Source: Prunella strophiata (taxonomy: Eukaryota; Chordata; Aves; Passeriformes; Prunellidae). From it: a stretch of 64,000 nt of DNA. Shown here piece after piece: positions 13,331 through 38,990 of this stretch. The DNA lies in NCBI GenBank assembly GCA_036583965.1, contig JAZBQD010000014.1:5116191-5180190 (forward strand), written 5' to 3'. The stretch's first letter is position 1. The number at the start of each line of letters is the position of its first letter. The position numbers were made by a program, and so were the translations under genes. The notes under the pieces were generated by a model that saw only the letters and a program-made list of their open reading frames with translations, was not told the origin of the DNA and did no database searches.

Positions 13331-13572
13331 CGTCCCCAGAGTGTCCCCAGCCCTGGGCATGGACACCCGGGCGTCCCCAGCGTGTCCCAGCCCTGGGCAT
13401 GGACACCCGGGCGTCCCCAGCGTGTCCCAGCCCTGGGCATGGACACCCGGGCGTCCCCAGAGTGTCCCAGCCCTGGGCATGGACGCCCGGGCGTCCCCAG
13501 CGTGTCCCAGCCCTGGGCATGGACACCCGAGCGTCCCCAGCGTGTCCCAGCCCTCGGCATGGACACCCAGGC
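13331..13572. repeat. 40-bp minisatellite, about six copies
   Basis: A 40-bp unit containing CCCTGGGCATGGACACC recurs at exact 40-bp spacing (the GGACACCC word falls at 13361, 13401, 13441, 13481, 13521 and 13561). Copies differ by single substitutions, and the first copy has one extra C. Because 40 is not a multiple of 3, one array reads through all frames, which explains long spurious ORFs on both strands here. Confidence 0.9.
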
Positions 13573-13892
13573 GTTTCTGGTCCCGGGACGGACACGCCGG
13601 TGTTTCCAGCCCTCAGAGTATGTTTCGCTCTTACATCAGCATGTGCCACGCCCAAGGGCGCTGGCTCCTTGGGCATCACCTCTGCGAGCTGGGCAGAGGA
13701 GTTGATACTGCCGTGAGATACAAGGTCATGCTTAGCCACAAAACTTGGGTGGGAGAAGTATTTTGAAAGCAGCTTCCCCTCAGGGACTGGCTGTAGTGGA
13801 AACTGTTGGTGTTCTCAGTGGAATATGAAAAATTTAGTAGCAGTGATAAAAAGACAAGGTGATGGATTAAACCTTTCATGAAAATAAGTACA

Positions 13893-13898
13893 TTTATT
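13893..13898 (-). terminator. PKDREJ polyadenylation signal
   Basis: TTTATT on the plus strand gives AATAAA on the minus strand about 85 bases past the PKDREJ stop codon. This implies a very short 3' UTR. Confidence 0.6.
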
Positions 13899-13981
13899 TT
13901 AATTTTTGCCCTTCTCAGCATGTTTTCTTTCATCAGCTTCCAAATGCTGATATTGCTTGGTCCCTCTGACATCAGCAAGTT

Positions 13982-16900
13982 TCAGGTGTCTCTGGTATCT
14001 CTGGTATCTTTCTGAGTTTCTTCAGCTGAGTTAATCTCCACACGCTTTTCCTGAGTTACCCATCTAATGTCTTCAGAGTATTTTGGACGAATTGTGCTCA
14101 CAGCTGAGAAAAGTAAGGATTTGATAATTGAATTGAAAAACACATTCTGAAAAAAGGAGGTTCCAGATGCTATGAGCCACTCTCGAGAAGTCTGGTAGCC
14201 ATAGGACAAACCATAGAGCACAATGAAGAAGGATGAGAGCACAGTTATGACCAGAACCAGTCCCCAGGCTATAGGGACACACCACCAGCACAGCAAGGGC
14301 TCAGTCTCCGGGATCTTGCGAAGCTGCCTGATGGTAGTGCTTAGTCTCCTTCCTTTGAAAAAGATGACCCTTTCTATGAAATTGGGAGTTGACTTCTGGG
14401 GCCTTTCATCCGTCTGAGGGGAATTCACAGTTGTATTCTGCTCCTCTGTGTCAATTACATTTGCATCTTTTTCAGATATTACACAATTATTCCAGTACCT
14501 TGAATCTACCTTTGGGTACATCTTAGTCACAACAGGAGGAGGATCCTTCTGGGAATACTTAAATAAGGCAATTATTAACATTTCCACGGGGAGGGTAAGC
14601 AAAGCACATTCAATTCCTACTGTTATTGATCTCAAATGCCTCAGGTATATTGGAGCTTCATCATCCTTGCCAGCATTAAAGAACATAATGTTAACAAGCA
14701 AGGTGAATAATAGTACTGCTAAAAATGTAGACAACCTTTGGAACCTGGTGAAAGCCCCAGCAATAACAGGAGCAAAAATTGAGTGCCATAGATGGTACTC
14801 TGTCAGTCTCCTGTTAAAATTAATAAGAAAATAGTCAAATTTGGGTAGAGGTGTCTGGGGGTCTGTGGGAGAAAATTTCCAATCTCGTGAGGGATTGTTC
14901 TTGTCATGGAAAAGCCATTTTCTGCACAGAAAGAACCAGGCCTTCCTGGTGGACATGTCCTCAACTTCAGCTCTGCTTAAGAACCATTTTGGAGAGTTGC
15001 CATCGTTATTGAGCCTGACCTTGAAGGAACGAATATCTCCCAAATTTTTCGTAGTAGTTATCAGAAAGCAATCAATGCTTCCCCGTTGGAAAGCTGGAGA
15101 AGGCTGGTGCCATAAACAACGGAATTTACTCTTGCCGTACTGGCCGATGAGCTGCAGAAACACCTCTACTTTGGTCCCAGCATTCCAGCGACTGCCTGTG
15201 TACAAAGTGACCAAAAAGCTCCCTTCATCAGAGGCCTCATTGTCTGGCAGAACAATAATGTACTTGATCTCCCTCTCAGCCCTGTCTCTTCTTATAGCCC
15301 AGCAGCACAAAAGCAAGTAGATGGCAAAAATAGAGAGCACTGTTACGAGGGTCAGTGCATTTTTAGGTATGTCTGCTATCAGGTTTCTCCCCAGATCTAC
15401 TGTGTTGGGAAGAACTACTACTTTGGCTGCCAGGAACCTGATGCTGGGTGCCGGAAGGGCTGACACACTCCTGCGACTCCGCGTGGAGACACAGATACAG
15501 TGTACCTTCTCCCAGTCGGTCAGAGGACCAACCACACATGTCTCTTCGCTCCACTGACTTTCAATCCCATTCAGAAATAGGCACTTGTCATTAAAAATGT
15601 ATATGCTCACTGCTTTCTGGTTTGGGTATCTGAAGATATAGGGTGTCTCCAAGACAACAGAGATGTTCAGAGTGCTTACACCACTTTTCTGCACTATGAT
15701 TGTCAGCAGGGACTTTGGGAGACAGACTATATAGGGACCTCCAATGCTACAGTCATCAATGGTTGTCTCATTTCTACTTGAAACTGTTGGCATGTCGTGA
15801 AAAGCAGCAAATGAGGCCACGGGCTGAGCGTGAGTGAGATTGGTACCTGTAAATATCAGCACCTGGAAAGTAACTTTTAATTTTGTCCTGATCTGGAAGT
15901 ATATGCTCGTGGTAGTTTCGTTGATCTCAAAACTAAATCCTCCAGTTGTGTAAGCTTCTGTTTTATCGGGTCCCATTAATAAATGAAAAGTTGCAACTCC
16001 ACCTTTCCTGGCAAGAAAAATGTCTGCTCTTTCAGGCATGATTGGAACTAGATCCCCGTCAGCCTTAGTCTCTGCCATTTTAAACCCCATGACCATTGAT
16101 ATAATATCTGATGTGTAACCTAACCATGGGAAGGGGCTCTCATGAAATTCAAAAATGGCAGTGGAAAACACAGTATCCGGGGTCACTGCTGAACTATCTC
16201 CTTTTGTCAGTGTTGGATAAAAACAATTGTGGCAGGCGTCTATGTCAGAAAAAGCATTTGAAATGTTCCAGGCTTCATTTTTCCTCAGAGTGATATTCCA
16301 GTGTCCTGTTTCTATTAGAGTTTCTATTTCTTCAGGGACTTTCCCTGAGAAAACTACATCTGTTACACCTTCCATGATGGAGAAAACATGTTGAACTCCA
16401 TTTGCACTGACATTCTTGAGATGCAGAAGATCAGCTCTCAGGACATTGGACAAGCATCTTAGTATTCCACTGGTCTGAATTTCTGCTCCCTCAGACCAAT
16501 GGATCTGGCTCCTCTGTCTCTTCAGAATTCCTGTTACTTCTGTCAGTTTCCCAATGGCAAGATCTTGTGACCTAACATTCATTTTCTCAACTGCCTCTGT
16601 GACTTCAGAAAGAACAGCCACTACTTGGTTGACTTCCATGATGCTATTTGCTGAAATATTCAAGGCTGTTTTAACCACAGTTTCCCGAAGCCGAGCCTGA
16701 GGGAGCTGGACAATTGGTGTGTTTTTAATATAGTTTAAGAGTGAGGCTGCAAGATAAGCCAAATAACCAGCCCTAAGACGATCCCCAGTCTTCTGAGCAG
16801 ATGTTAAACGGCTTGCTGAAGCCAGCAGTTCATGAAACACACCTGAAAGGGATTGAGTTTTAAATGGGCTCCTCACATAGGCACGTAAACTCACCTGAGT

Positions 16901-19900
16901 AAATGCCCTGAAGGAATCACGGACTTGGACATAAAGTATCAAACGGTACCAACGAGAGGGCACTCCAACTGGGAGAACAGATGGAGGAGTTTTAGGCTCA
17001 GAACCAAAGTACATAATTGTGCCAAATGTGTTTTCCACCACAGAAGTTACTGTAGTAGTTTGGGGTACATTGGAAGCTACTATCACTTTATATGACAGAG
17101 GTAAATGGCTGTCAGAAAATCCTCTACACTTAACAACAAATTTTGTCCGAAAGGCAAACCCATAGCGGGGTTTGATGTTACACCTGCCGGCCTGAGGTGG
17201 AGTATTTACCAAAAAGGGTATTCTGGTGGATGAGGACCTACCATCCCAGGTAGTTACACTTAAGTGAAGTTCGTAGGATTCATATGCAGGCTTCATGAAA
17301 GTTAGAGCATGTATAGACATGTAAGCCCCAGACCTCCCCGTTGATGTTTTGGAATCCCAGTCAAAATCAATTTCTTTAGAGGTGCCTGAAAAAAGGGACC
17401 AGTAATATAGTGGCCTATTGCTCGGTTTACAGTTTGAGCATTTTCCAGATATGGCGAATCTCTCTGTTGGAATTAAACTTGTACCACAGTTTTCAATGCA
17501 TTTCACGTTCAGAATGAGTGGAGGGCCAGGATCTACCTCTACAACTTGATCAGCATGAGCCCGCCTTCTGCCCTTTTGAATCACCAGGCGAAAGTGGTAT
17601 AAGGTGCTTCCTGGGAGGGATTCTGGTTGTATTGTTTGAATGGGACCTGAGGGTGTTACCCATCTCAAATCCTTCTGGAATGGATGGCATCTGCTTTTCT
17701 GTTTGAATTTCATGTTTTGATAGTCTGCCAAGTCTTTAGTGCAGTACCAAGTAAATATCAGTGGTCCTTCCTCTGCATCAGGATCAGAGGACTGAGAGCC
17801 ATCAAGAGTCCATTTCTCAGAAAACCCCACTGTGCGGACTGAGCCTCCTGAGATATTTGCCAATAGATCAGCTCTCTCAATCTGAACATAAATCATATCA
17901 TGGGCCTTGAGGACTATTGAGGTCATAATTGGGACTACCTCAGCAGTGAAATAAAACAGATACAACCCATAATCTAAAGAATTAGCGGGAATAGTTAAAT
18001 GTATCATTTTTATGCCAAACATACTAGAAGTGTTTACTGGCTTTGACCAGTCCGGCTCAGTTCTTGTGTCCTTAGCAGGATAGACTTGCCATAAAGGCCT
18101 GATAGATATTCCAATGTGGCAGTCTACATTCAACTTGACAAAGAGGAAAAATTCTAATGCCCTTTTCTTGTACAAGATAATGGATCTGGGATTAGGTCTC
18201 TGAATCCAACACCTGATTATCCTACATTCTTTTTTCTCACAAACCACTGGGGCTTCTATGGTTTTTGCAGTATGGTTGTTGACCCTAACACTTAAAAGAG
18301 CCGGTGTAGGTGCACTGCTGGTGCAGTTCACTTTTGCCACAAAACCCGTGTATTTCTCTGCATCAAAGGGTAAAGCAGAGCGACGGACAAAACGTGCGGC
18401 GTTTTTTACATGGTCATTGTATGTGTATGTGCTACTTTGGACAATATGGTCTTTTTTTGTGCCAAAAAGCTGCAGATAAAAGGTCCACTCGCACTCTAGC
18501 ATCGGATGTTGTGCAGGGATAAACCACACTAAATAACTAAAGTTCTGCAGAAAAGAAGGACGGCCACTGCTGAAAATGTGGATATCAAGGTCTCTTTCTG
18601 TCAGTGACCTAATCAAAGCCCTCTTCTGATTCATATAAAGGTACATTTTGAACTTGTACCACTGTAAGGCCAGAAACTCTATGGTGAGTAAGTAGGAGAG
18701 CTCCTTGTATTGGTAGAACACTGTGTGTGTGTTAGGGCGATCTGTGGAAAAAGTGCTGTTGTTGTCTTTAGATGTGTAAAATGTTCCCTGATTGTACCTG
18801 AAAATGTAAGTGCTGCTGTTGGTCTTCCCTGGACAAAGGTTGACATGTATGGGAGTTTCATTGCCAGCAGTTAAGCTCAGGGTACCATTGAGCAGGTGCA
18901 GTTCCCCCATCAATTCTTCAAACCTTTTTCCATCAACATGGAAGTAAACGCTGGCCACCACTATCTCATCCAGGCTCTGAGGTGTAGAAATGGCACAGAA
19001 GTTGCTCGACAGTGTAAATGAACTGTAGGAGCGGAGCCAACCTCCTATAGCCTGTGTGTCCACCAGTTTGTAGGCAAGTGTACTCAGGGTAAGGGGCTGA
19101 AGCCACCAGGATAAGCTGAGGGGCTGCTGAGCAACACTAAGGAGCTTGGAGCTGATACTGAGGACATGCACCAAGTCAGGCTCCACCTTGAGAGAGAGGT
19201 TGAGGCTTATGTGAGGCATCTGCTCAATACTGACCAAAGCAACGTGGGTCCCGGGGTGCCTGAAGCGCACAGTCAAGCGGTAGCTGTAGTAGGTGGCACA
19301 GGTCTGTTGCAACTCAACTGTTGGATAGACAGCAGGTGATGTTGTGTCCTGGTGCTCACTGCTGGGAAGGAGAAGGGTCGAGGGAACACCTCCCCGGCTG
19401 CTGAAGCGGTACTGCCAGCCAGCACTCTTGAGGCGTGCACACCAGCCCAGCTCCACCGGCTGCCACACTTGGATAACGCGTGTCTGCGGCCAAAGCACGA
19501 ACAGATGCATATCCTGCTCCGCGATTTCGACGCTCACGTTGCGGTGAGAGCACTCGGGTGCAGCGCAGGAGGCAGACGAGCACTGCACTGTAAGAAGGCT
19601 GGAGGCCCCGGGTGAGGGAGCTTCTCCTGGCCACCACCTGTGGAGTACCACCTGGCCTGACCAGCGTGAGATGTTCCTCAGAGAGGCCGAGTTCAGGTAC
19701 CAGAGGCAGCAAGGTGGGGATGGTGGCTGCCCCTCCTCCCCCTCTATCTCCAGCCCTGCTCCTGGGGCGGGCTGGTAATGCAGGGTCACGGTGCTGTTCC
19801 ACAGGCACGACACCCTGTGCTCGTTGTCCTGCCGCTGGAAGACCTGGCCGTGAGGGCCCGGGCAGCTGACCCGCAGGGGTGATGGCTGGAGATGGACAGG

Positions 19901-19966
19901 GGACGCCGCCGAGCCCCGGCGGCAGCAGGCGAGCAGCTGCAGAAGAAGGAGGAGGAGCGCGGCCAT
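13982..19966 (-). CDS. PKDREJ: PKDREJ, polycystin family receptor for egg jelly, single exon
   Basis: One uninterrupted reading frame of 1994 codons. Homologues are intronless sperm/testis membrane proteins related to sea-urchin egg-jelly receptors and polycystin-1. I place the start at the ATG at 19966: it has a strong context (GCCGCGATGG) and opens a signal peptide (MAALLLLLLQLLACC). The open frame extends upstream, but only from a TTG. Order: signal peptide; large ectodomain with many N-x-S/T sites; REJ-type region with a PKD-like DGSQSSDPD motif near residue 722; degenerate GPS with C-x-C near 1475; membrane segment near 1535; PLAT/LH2 domain about 1565-1682; further hydrophobic segments near 1750, 1793, 1908 and 1945; then a polar tail ending in a DTR repeat. 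The polycystin channel core expected after this point is absent. Head-to-head with TTC38 and next to CDPF1 as in human, so the assignment is secure. Confidence 0.93.
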   Translation of the reverse strand: MAALLLLLLQLLACCRRGSAASPVHLQPSPLRVSCPGPHGQVFQRQDNEHRVSCLWNSTVTLHYQPAPGAGLEIEGEEGQPPSPPCCLWYLNSASLRNISRWSGQVVLHRWWPGEAPSPGASSLLTVQCSSASCAAPECSHRNVSVEIAEQDMHLFVLWPQTRVIQVWQPVELGWCARLKSAGWQYRFSSRGGVPSTLLLPSSEHQDTTSPAVYPTVELQQTCATYYSYRLTVRFRHPGTHVALVSIEQMPHISLNLSLKVEPDLVHVLSISSKLLSVAQQPLSLSWWLQPLTLSTLAYKLVDTQAIGGWLRSYSSFTLSSNFCAISTPQSLDEIVVASVYFHVDGKRFEELMGELHLLNGTLSLTAGNETPIHVNLCPGKTNSSTYIFRYNQGTFYTSKDNNSTFSTDRPNTHTVFYQYKELSYLLTIEFLALQWYKFKMYLYMNQKRALIRSLTERDLDIHIFSSGRPSFLQNFSYLVWFIPAQHPMLECEWTFYLQLFGTKKDHIVQSSTYTYNDHVKNAARFVRRSALPFDAEKYTGFVAKVNCTSSAPTPALLSVRVNNHTAKTIEAPVVCEKKECRIIRCWIQRPNPRSIILYKKRALEFFLFVKLNVDCHIGISIRPLWQVYPAKDTRTEPDWSKPVNTSSMFGIKMIHLTIPANSLDYGLYLFYFTAEVVPIMTSIVLKAHDMIYVQIERADLLANISGGSVRTVGFSEKWTLDGSQSSDPDAEEGPLIFTWYCTKDLADYQNMKFKQKSRCHPFQKDLRWVTPSGPIQTIQPESLPGSTLYHFRLVIQKGRRRAHADQVVEVDPGPPLILNVKCIENCGTSLIPTERFAISGKCSNCKPSNRPLYYWSLFSGTSKEIDFDWDSKTSTGRSGAYMSIHALTFMKPAYESYELHLSVTTWDGRSSSTRIPFLVNTPPQAGRCNIKPRYGFAFRTKFVVKCRGFSDSHLPLSYKVIVASNVPQTTTVTSVVENTFGTIMYFGSEPKTPPSVLPVGVPSRWYRLILYVQVRDSFRAFTQVSLRAYVRSPFKTQSLSGVFHELLASASRLTSAQKTGDRLRAGYLAYLAASLLNYIKNTPIVQLPQARLRETVVKTALNISANSIMEVNQVVAVLSEVTEAVEKMNVRSQDLAIGKLTEVTGILKRQRSQIHWSEGAEIQTSGILRCLSNVLRADLLHLKNVSANGVQHVFSIMEGVTDVVFSGKVPEEIETLIETGHWNITLRKNEAWNISNAFSDIDACHNCFYPTLTKGDSSAVTPDTVFSTAIFEFHESPFPWLGYTSDIISMVMGFKMAETKADGDLVPIMPERADIFLARKGGVATFHLLMGPDKTEAYTTGGFSFEINETTTSIYFQIRTKLKVTFQVLIFTGTNLTHAQPVASFAAFHDMPTVSSRNETTIDDCSIGGPYIVCLPKSLLTIIVQKSGVSTLNISVVLETPYIFRYPNQKAVSIYIFNDKCLFLNGIESQWSEETCVVGPLTDWEKVHCICVSTRSRRSVSALPAPSIRFLAAKVVVLPNTVDLGRNLIADIPKNALTLVTVLSIFAIYLLLCCWAIRRDRAEREIKYIIVLPDNEASDEGSFLVTLYTGSRWNAGTKVEVFLQLIGQYGKSKFRCLWHQPSPAFQRGSIDCFLITTTKNLGDIRSFKVRLNNDGNSPKWFLSRAEVEDMSTRKAWFFLCRKWLFHDKNNPSRDWKFSPTDPQTPLPKFDYFLINFNRRLTEYHLWHSIFAPVIAGAFTRFQRLSTFLAVLLFTLLVNIMFFNAGKDDEAPIYLRHLRSITVGIECALLTLPVEMLIIALFKYSQKDPPPVVTKMYPKVDSRYWNNCVISEKDANVIDTEEQNTTVNSPQTDERPQKSTPNFIERVIFFKGRRLSTTIRQLRKIPETEPLLCWWCVPIAWGLVLVITVLSSFFIVLYGLSYGYQTSREWLIASGTSFFQNVFFNSIIKSLLFSAVSTIRPKYSEDIRWVTQEKRVEINSAEETQKDTRDTRDT

Positions 19967-20044
19967 CGCGGCCAGAGGGGACGGGGCGGAGGACGCGCGG
20001 CCTGCCGGGGGCTGCTCGTTGGGGTGGCCCAACGGCTGGGGCAA

Positions 20045-20307
20045 CAGCCCGAGGGCACCGGAGCTTCCTCCGGAGGGCAGCTGGTGAGAACACTATTTAA
20101 CCTCGGACACTGCGGGCCGGAGGTCGGGCCGGAAGAAGGAGCAAAGATTTGAGGGCCAATAATCGCCACCGAGCTCCTGCGGGCTTCCCTCAGCGGCGGC
20201 GCGGGCACCCCGCGCGGCCCCGGCACGCGCCGCCCGCCGCTCGCGCCGATGGCGGCCCCGCCCCCGCTCGCGTTGGAGCCGCGGAGCGGCGAGATTGCAG
20301 CGGGACC
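20045..20307. promoter_or_regulatory. Bidirectional CpG-island promoter of PKDREJ and TTC38
   Basis: The two start codons lie about 340 bp apart in opposite directions in a CpG-rich stretch that continues into both genes (about 19.6-20.6 kb). Visible elements are CCGGAAG near 20129 (ETS-type), CCCCGCCCCC near 20256 (GC box), and GATGGCGGC near 20247, resembling the YY1 core. No TATA box is evident near TTC38. Confidence 0.65.
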
Positions 20308-36256
<15,949 letters not shown>

Positions 36257-36661
36257 GGCTTTCCTCCAGCTTCAGCTGGAAGAGCCAGGAGCTTTCCACA
36301 AAGTCTGGGTGCAGGGAGTGCAGGGGTGCTGTGAAGGAATTTGGGGAGGTACTCAAGGTTAAAAGATCTAAGAATAATTTCCTTAAAAAAAAAGACAGAG
36401 CTGTTGCATTTCTGGAGGTTGTGTCTTAGATGATTCCACAAGGAAAGAAGAAAACTTGCTGATAATGCAAGCAAAACTGATAAAGCTTTCTGGAGCATCC
36501 TAAAGGCACTGCTGCTCTGGTATGTTTTCTTGAACATTCCCTCTGACCCTGATTATACACAGTGCAGTAACAGTGCCTGGATTTCAGTCCTTCTTTGGCC
36601 CATTTTGTTACTTGGCCTACATGTGAAGTAAACTGCTCAGGCAATTCACAGGGAGATTTTA

Positions 36662-36667
36662 AATAAA
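36662..36667 (+). terminator. TTC38 polyadenylation signal
   Basis: The first AATAAA after the TTC38 stop, about 400 bp downstream, giving a 3' UTR of roughly 0.4 kb. Confidence 0.65.
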
Positions 36668-36689
36668 GCTAATAGGAAGGTGTAGGGCC

Positions 36690-38970
36690 AAAGCCAATAC
36701 AGGCATGAACTGAATTCCATATCAAGCTTGCAGCCCATTCAGATCTGTCTCATTCAGGATCTCTTTCCAGGTGTACATATTTAAACTCTGTCTCATAAAA
36801 TGTTGAATTTTCCCCCCCAATATAGCACATCAGAGCTTTCTGGCATTACTGGGTAAATTAAACTAGACAAGAACCAGACAGGAATAATGACTATTCTGAC
36901 ATGGGTGCCCCCTCAGCACTTTTAGATCTTTCAGGAAAAGGGAAAAACCTGGATTTCAGCTGAACAGTACCATTTCTGAAGGCTTGTTGGACTGGGTCTT
37001 TGTGCTTCCCTGAGCTTTTGGATAATGAGGCCTTACTACCATATCACTCCAGAGAGGCCCTGCATGTTGGCAAAGTGGGGTTTAAACTAGGGTTAAAGCA
37101 CACACTTTAAAGAGGTGAAGACCAGGAGGAAGTTTCTGCTGTGGGAAAGAGGGCTCAGGGGGACAGACACAGCTCAGTCCCAGCACATGTGATGGGTTAA
37201 AGTTCAGTGCTGCAAGTCAGGCACAATGTGAGCCATAGGCCTCGAGGGAGCTCTGGTGCCTCTGGATTCCAGAGCTAACACAGTCTTGCAAAAGTATTCC
37301 AGAAATCTGTGATGATGGGGAAGATTGTATTTCAGACCAAAGCTGAACTCATGCCTCCTCTTCTGGAATAGAAGTCCCACACTCTGCAACTCCCAAAGCT
37401 CTGGCTTTGCTTCCACATCTGCAAGCTCTCCTGCCTCACAGGCCTGCCCCTCCTTCCTGTCCAGCTCAGGCTCTTCCCCGTGTCCCACAGCAGCCTTGTC
37501 CTACAGTTTCCTTTTGACCTAAGAAAGCACTTCCATAGCTGGCCCTGCACTGCCCCTGGAGTTCCTGCTTCGTGGAACAAGAGGTGGAAGTGCTTTGCTG
37601 ACATTTTGCTTTACCCAATCCTCCCCTGATGCAGAAATAGCTTTTTTTTTAAAGGAAGAATAAAAAAACCACGTAGGGGATTGTGTTCCTTGCCTTCAGG
37701 TCTTCTGATTTGTGAGTGTGCTTTTCTTCAGCAGACAGCTTGTTTGTTCAGCCATGGTGGGGGGATGACTCACCTGGGACATGTTACACTGGATTTTTAT
37801 TATTATTTTTAATAAGTGTGCTTCAAGCAATGACTTTAGACAGGTAACTTTTTACTTGAGGAATGTAACAAGCTGTAAGGGAACAAAAGCCTGAGAAAGC
37901 TCTGGCTGGCTATGCAGGGTGTAATCAATGACAGCTCTACTTTCAATAGAACATGATTGAGAATTTTGTCTGCTTTGCCTTAATAAATTCAAAGATGATC
38001 TTTGTTGAGCAAGCAAGTACATGACTTCTTTGCATGTGTGAAGCTTTTAAATGTGTTATTCAGCCTAATTTCATAGTCATGTAACAGTGTGCACCCACTT
38101 TGTTTCCATCACAGTGGCCAGAAGCATCCATCAGTGGAGAGCAGCAGTATCTGTGCTTGCACAGGCCATAGCCCAAGCATGGCACGGCCTCCCAGGGGTT
38201 TTCCTTGGTGCCAGTTAGGAAGAGGCTGAGGTGCCACAAGGTGGGAGAACCGTGGTTTCTTTCTCATCCTCCTGCACTCAAGGCATGCATTTTCCAGCTT
38301 TCCTCCCCCTTCACCTCAGTTATCCAGACTGCAGCTCTCACCCCCAGTCCAGCCCTCTGATGGAAGAGCCAAAGCCTTGTGCTGCATCCCTGCTGCAGTG
38401 TGGCTTGGGCTGTGGAACAGCTCTGCAGTTCCTGTATTGCTGTGTCCTTACTCTGTGTGTGGTGATCTGAACTGATCCTAAGCTGTCAGCATCTCACTGG
38501 CACCCTCCCCATACAGGCCTGCCTTGTGCCTCACAGGCAAGGGGTTTTCTACAGGTACCTGATTTAGAGTCCTGAAAAGTTACTCATCTGCATATTAAAG
38601 AAGTACATCCTTAGGACCTCTCAATATCTCACTACTTTGAGATTTAAAACCTACAGTTCTCCCTCTACCTCACTTAATTCTTTCACCTTTTCTTAGGACT
38701 GCATTAACTGCTCAGAGCAGCTGTTTAATTACATGAAATCTAACCAAACTACCCCACCACTTTAATATTAAACATCTCCTAGTTGGGAAGTTAGTTTACA
38801 GAAATATTCTCTCCTTAGTAATTACCCAAACACCTACCATACAATGGCAGTGTATGTGTGCAATTCCCTGGTTTAGAAACACTGAAGGAAGACAGGGAAT
38901 GCAGGCAGGGGCTTGTTCACTCAGCCTAGTCTTGCCATGTTTATGTAAAGACAAACTGCACACTGAAAGT
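36690..38970. other. Intergenic region between converging TTC38 and PARP gene
   Basis: About 2.3 kb between the inferred ends of two convergent transcripts. I see no conserved exon, RNA gene or clear transposon. GTSE1, which follows TTC38 in human, was not recognised here or further right. Confidence 0.5.
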
Positions 38971-38984
38971 GTCTGAAAACAGGT

Positions 38985-38990
38985 TTTATT
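38985..38990 (-). terminator. Candidate polyadenylation signal of the PARP gene
   Basis: TTTATT on the plus strand reads AATAAA on the minus strand about 1.4 kb past the PARP stop codon. Other TTTATT words lie nearer, so the exact 3' end is uncertain. Confidence 0.4.

Larger units (their letters stand above)
12620..13610. promoter_or_regulatory. GC-rich island, candidate CDPF1 promoter
   Basis: Composition changes abruptly to GC- and CpG-rich. The first half is pyrimidine-rich with recurring TTCCCG-like words. The second half has a CpG-dense core (13190-13310) containing CACTTCCGG at 13192-13200, an ETS/GABP-type site, followed by GCGCGCGC. It lies upstream of CDPF1 exon 2 and just past the 3' end of PKDREJ, so it is best explained as the CDPF1 promoter and untranslated exon 1. 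I could not fix exon 1 because several GTGAGC donors are possible on the minus strand. Confidence 0.5.

Noticed and set aside
12623..13766. Long plus-strand ORFs of 339-360 codons and minus-strand ORFs over 200 codons in the GC island
   Set aside because: They are Pro/Arg/Ser-rich low-complexity translations of pyrimidine-rich DNA and of the 40-bp minisatellite. The repeat reads through every frame, and no homology or splice structure supports them.
19967..20044. Extra 26 codons upstream of the PKDREJ ATG
   Set aside because: The frame is open, but its first codon is TTG. The ATG at 19966 has a strong context and immediately begins a signal peptide.
38231..38470. 79-codon plus-strand ORF in the intergenic region
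   Set aside because: Cys/Ser/Leu-rich composition without homology or promoter and polyadenylation context. Length is within chance expectation.
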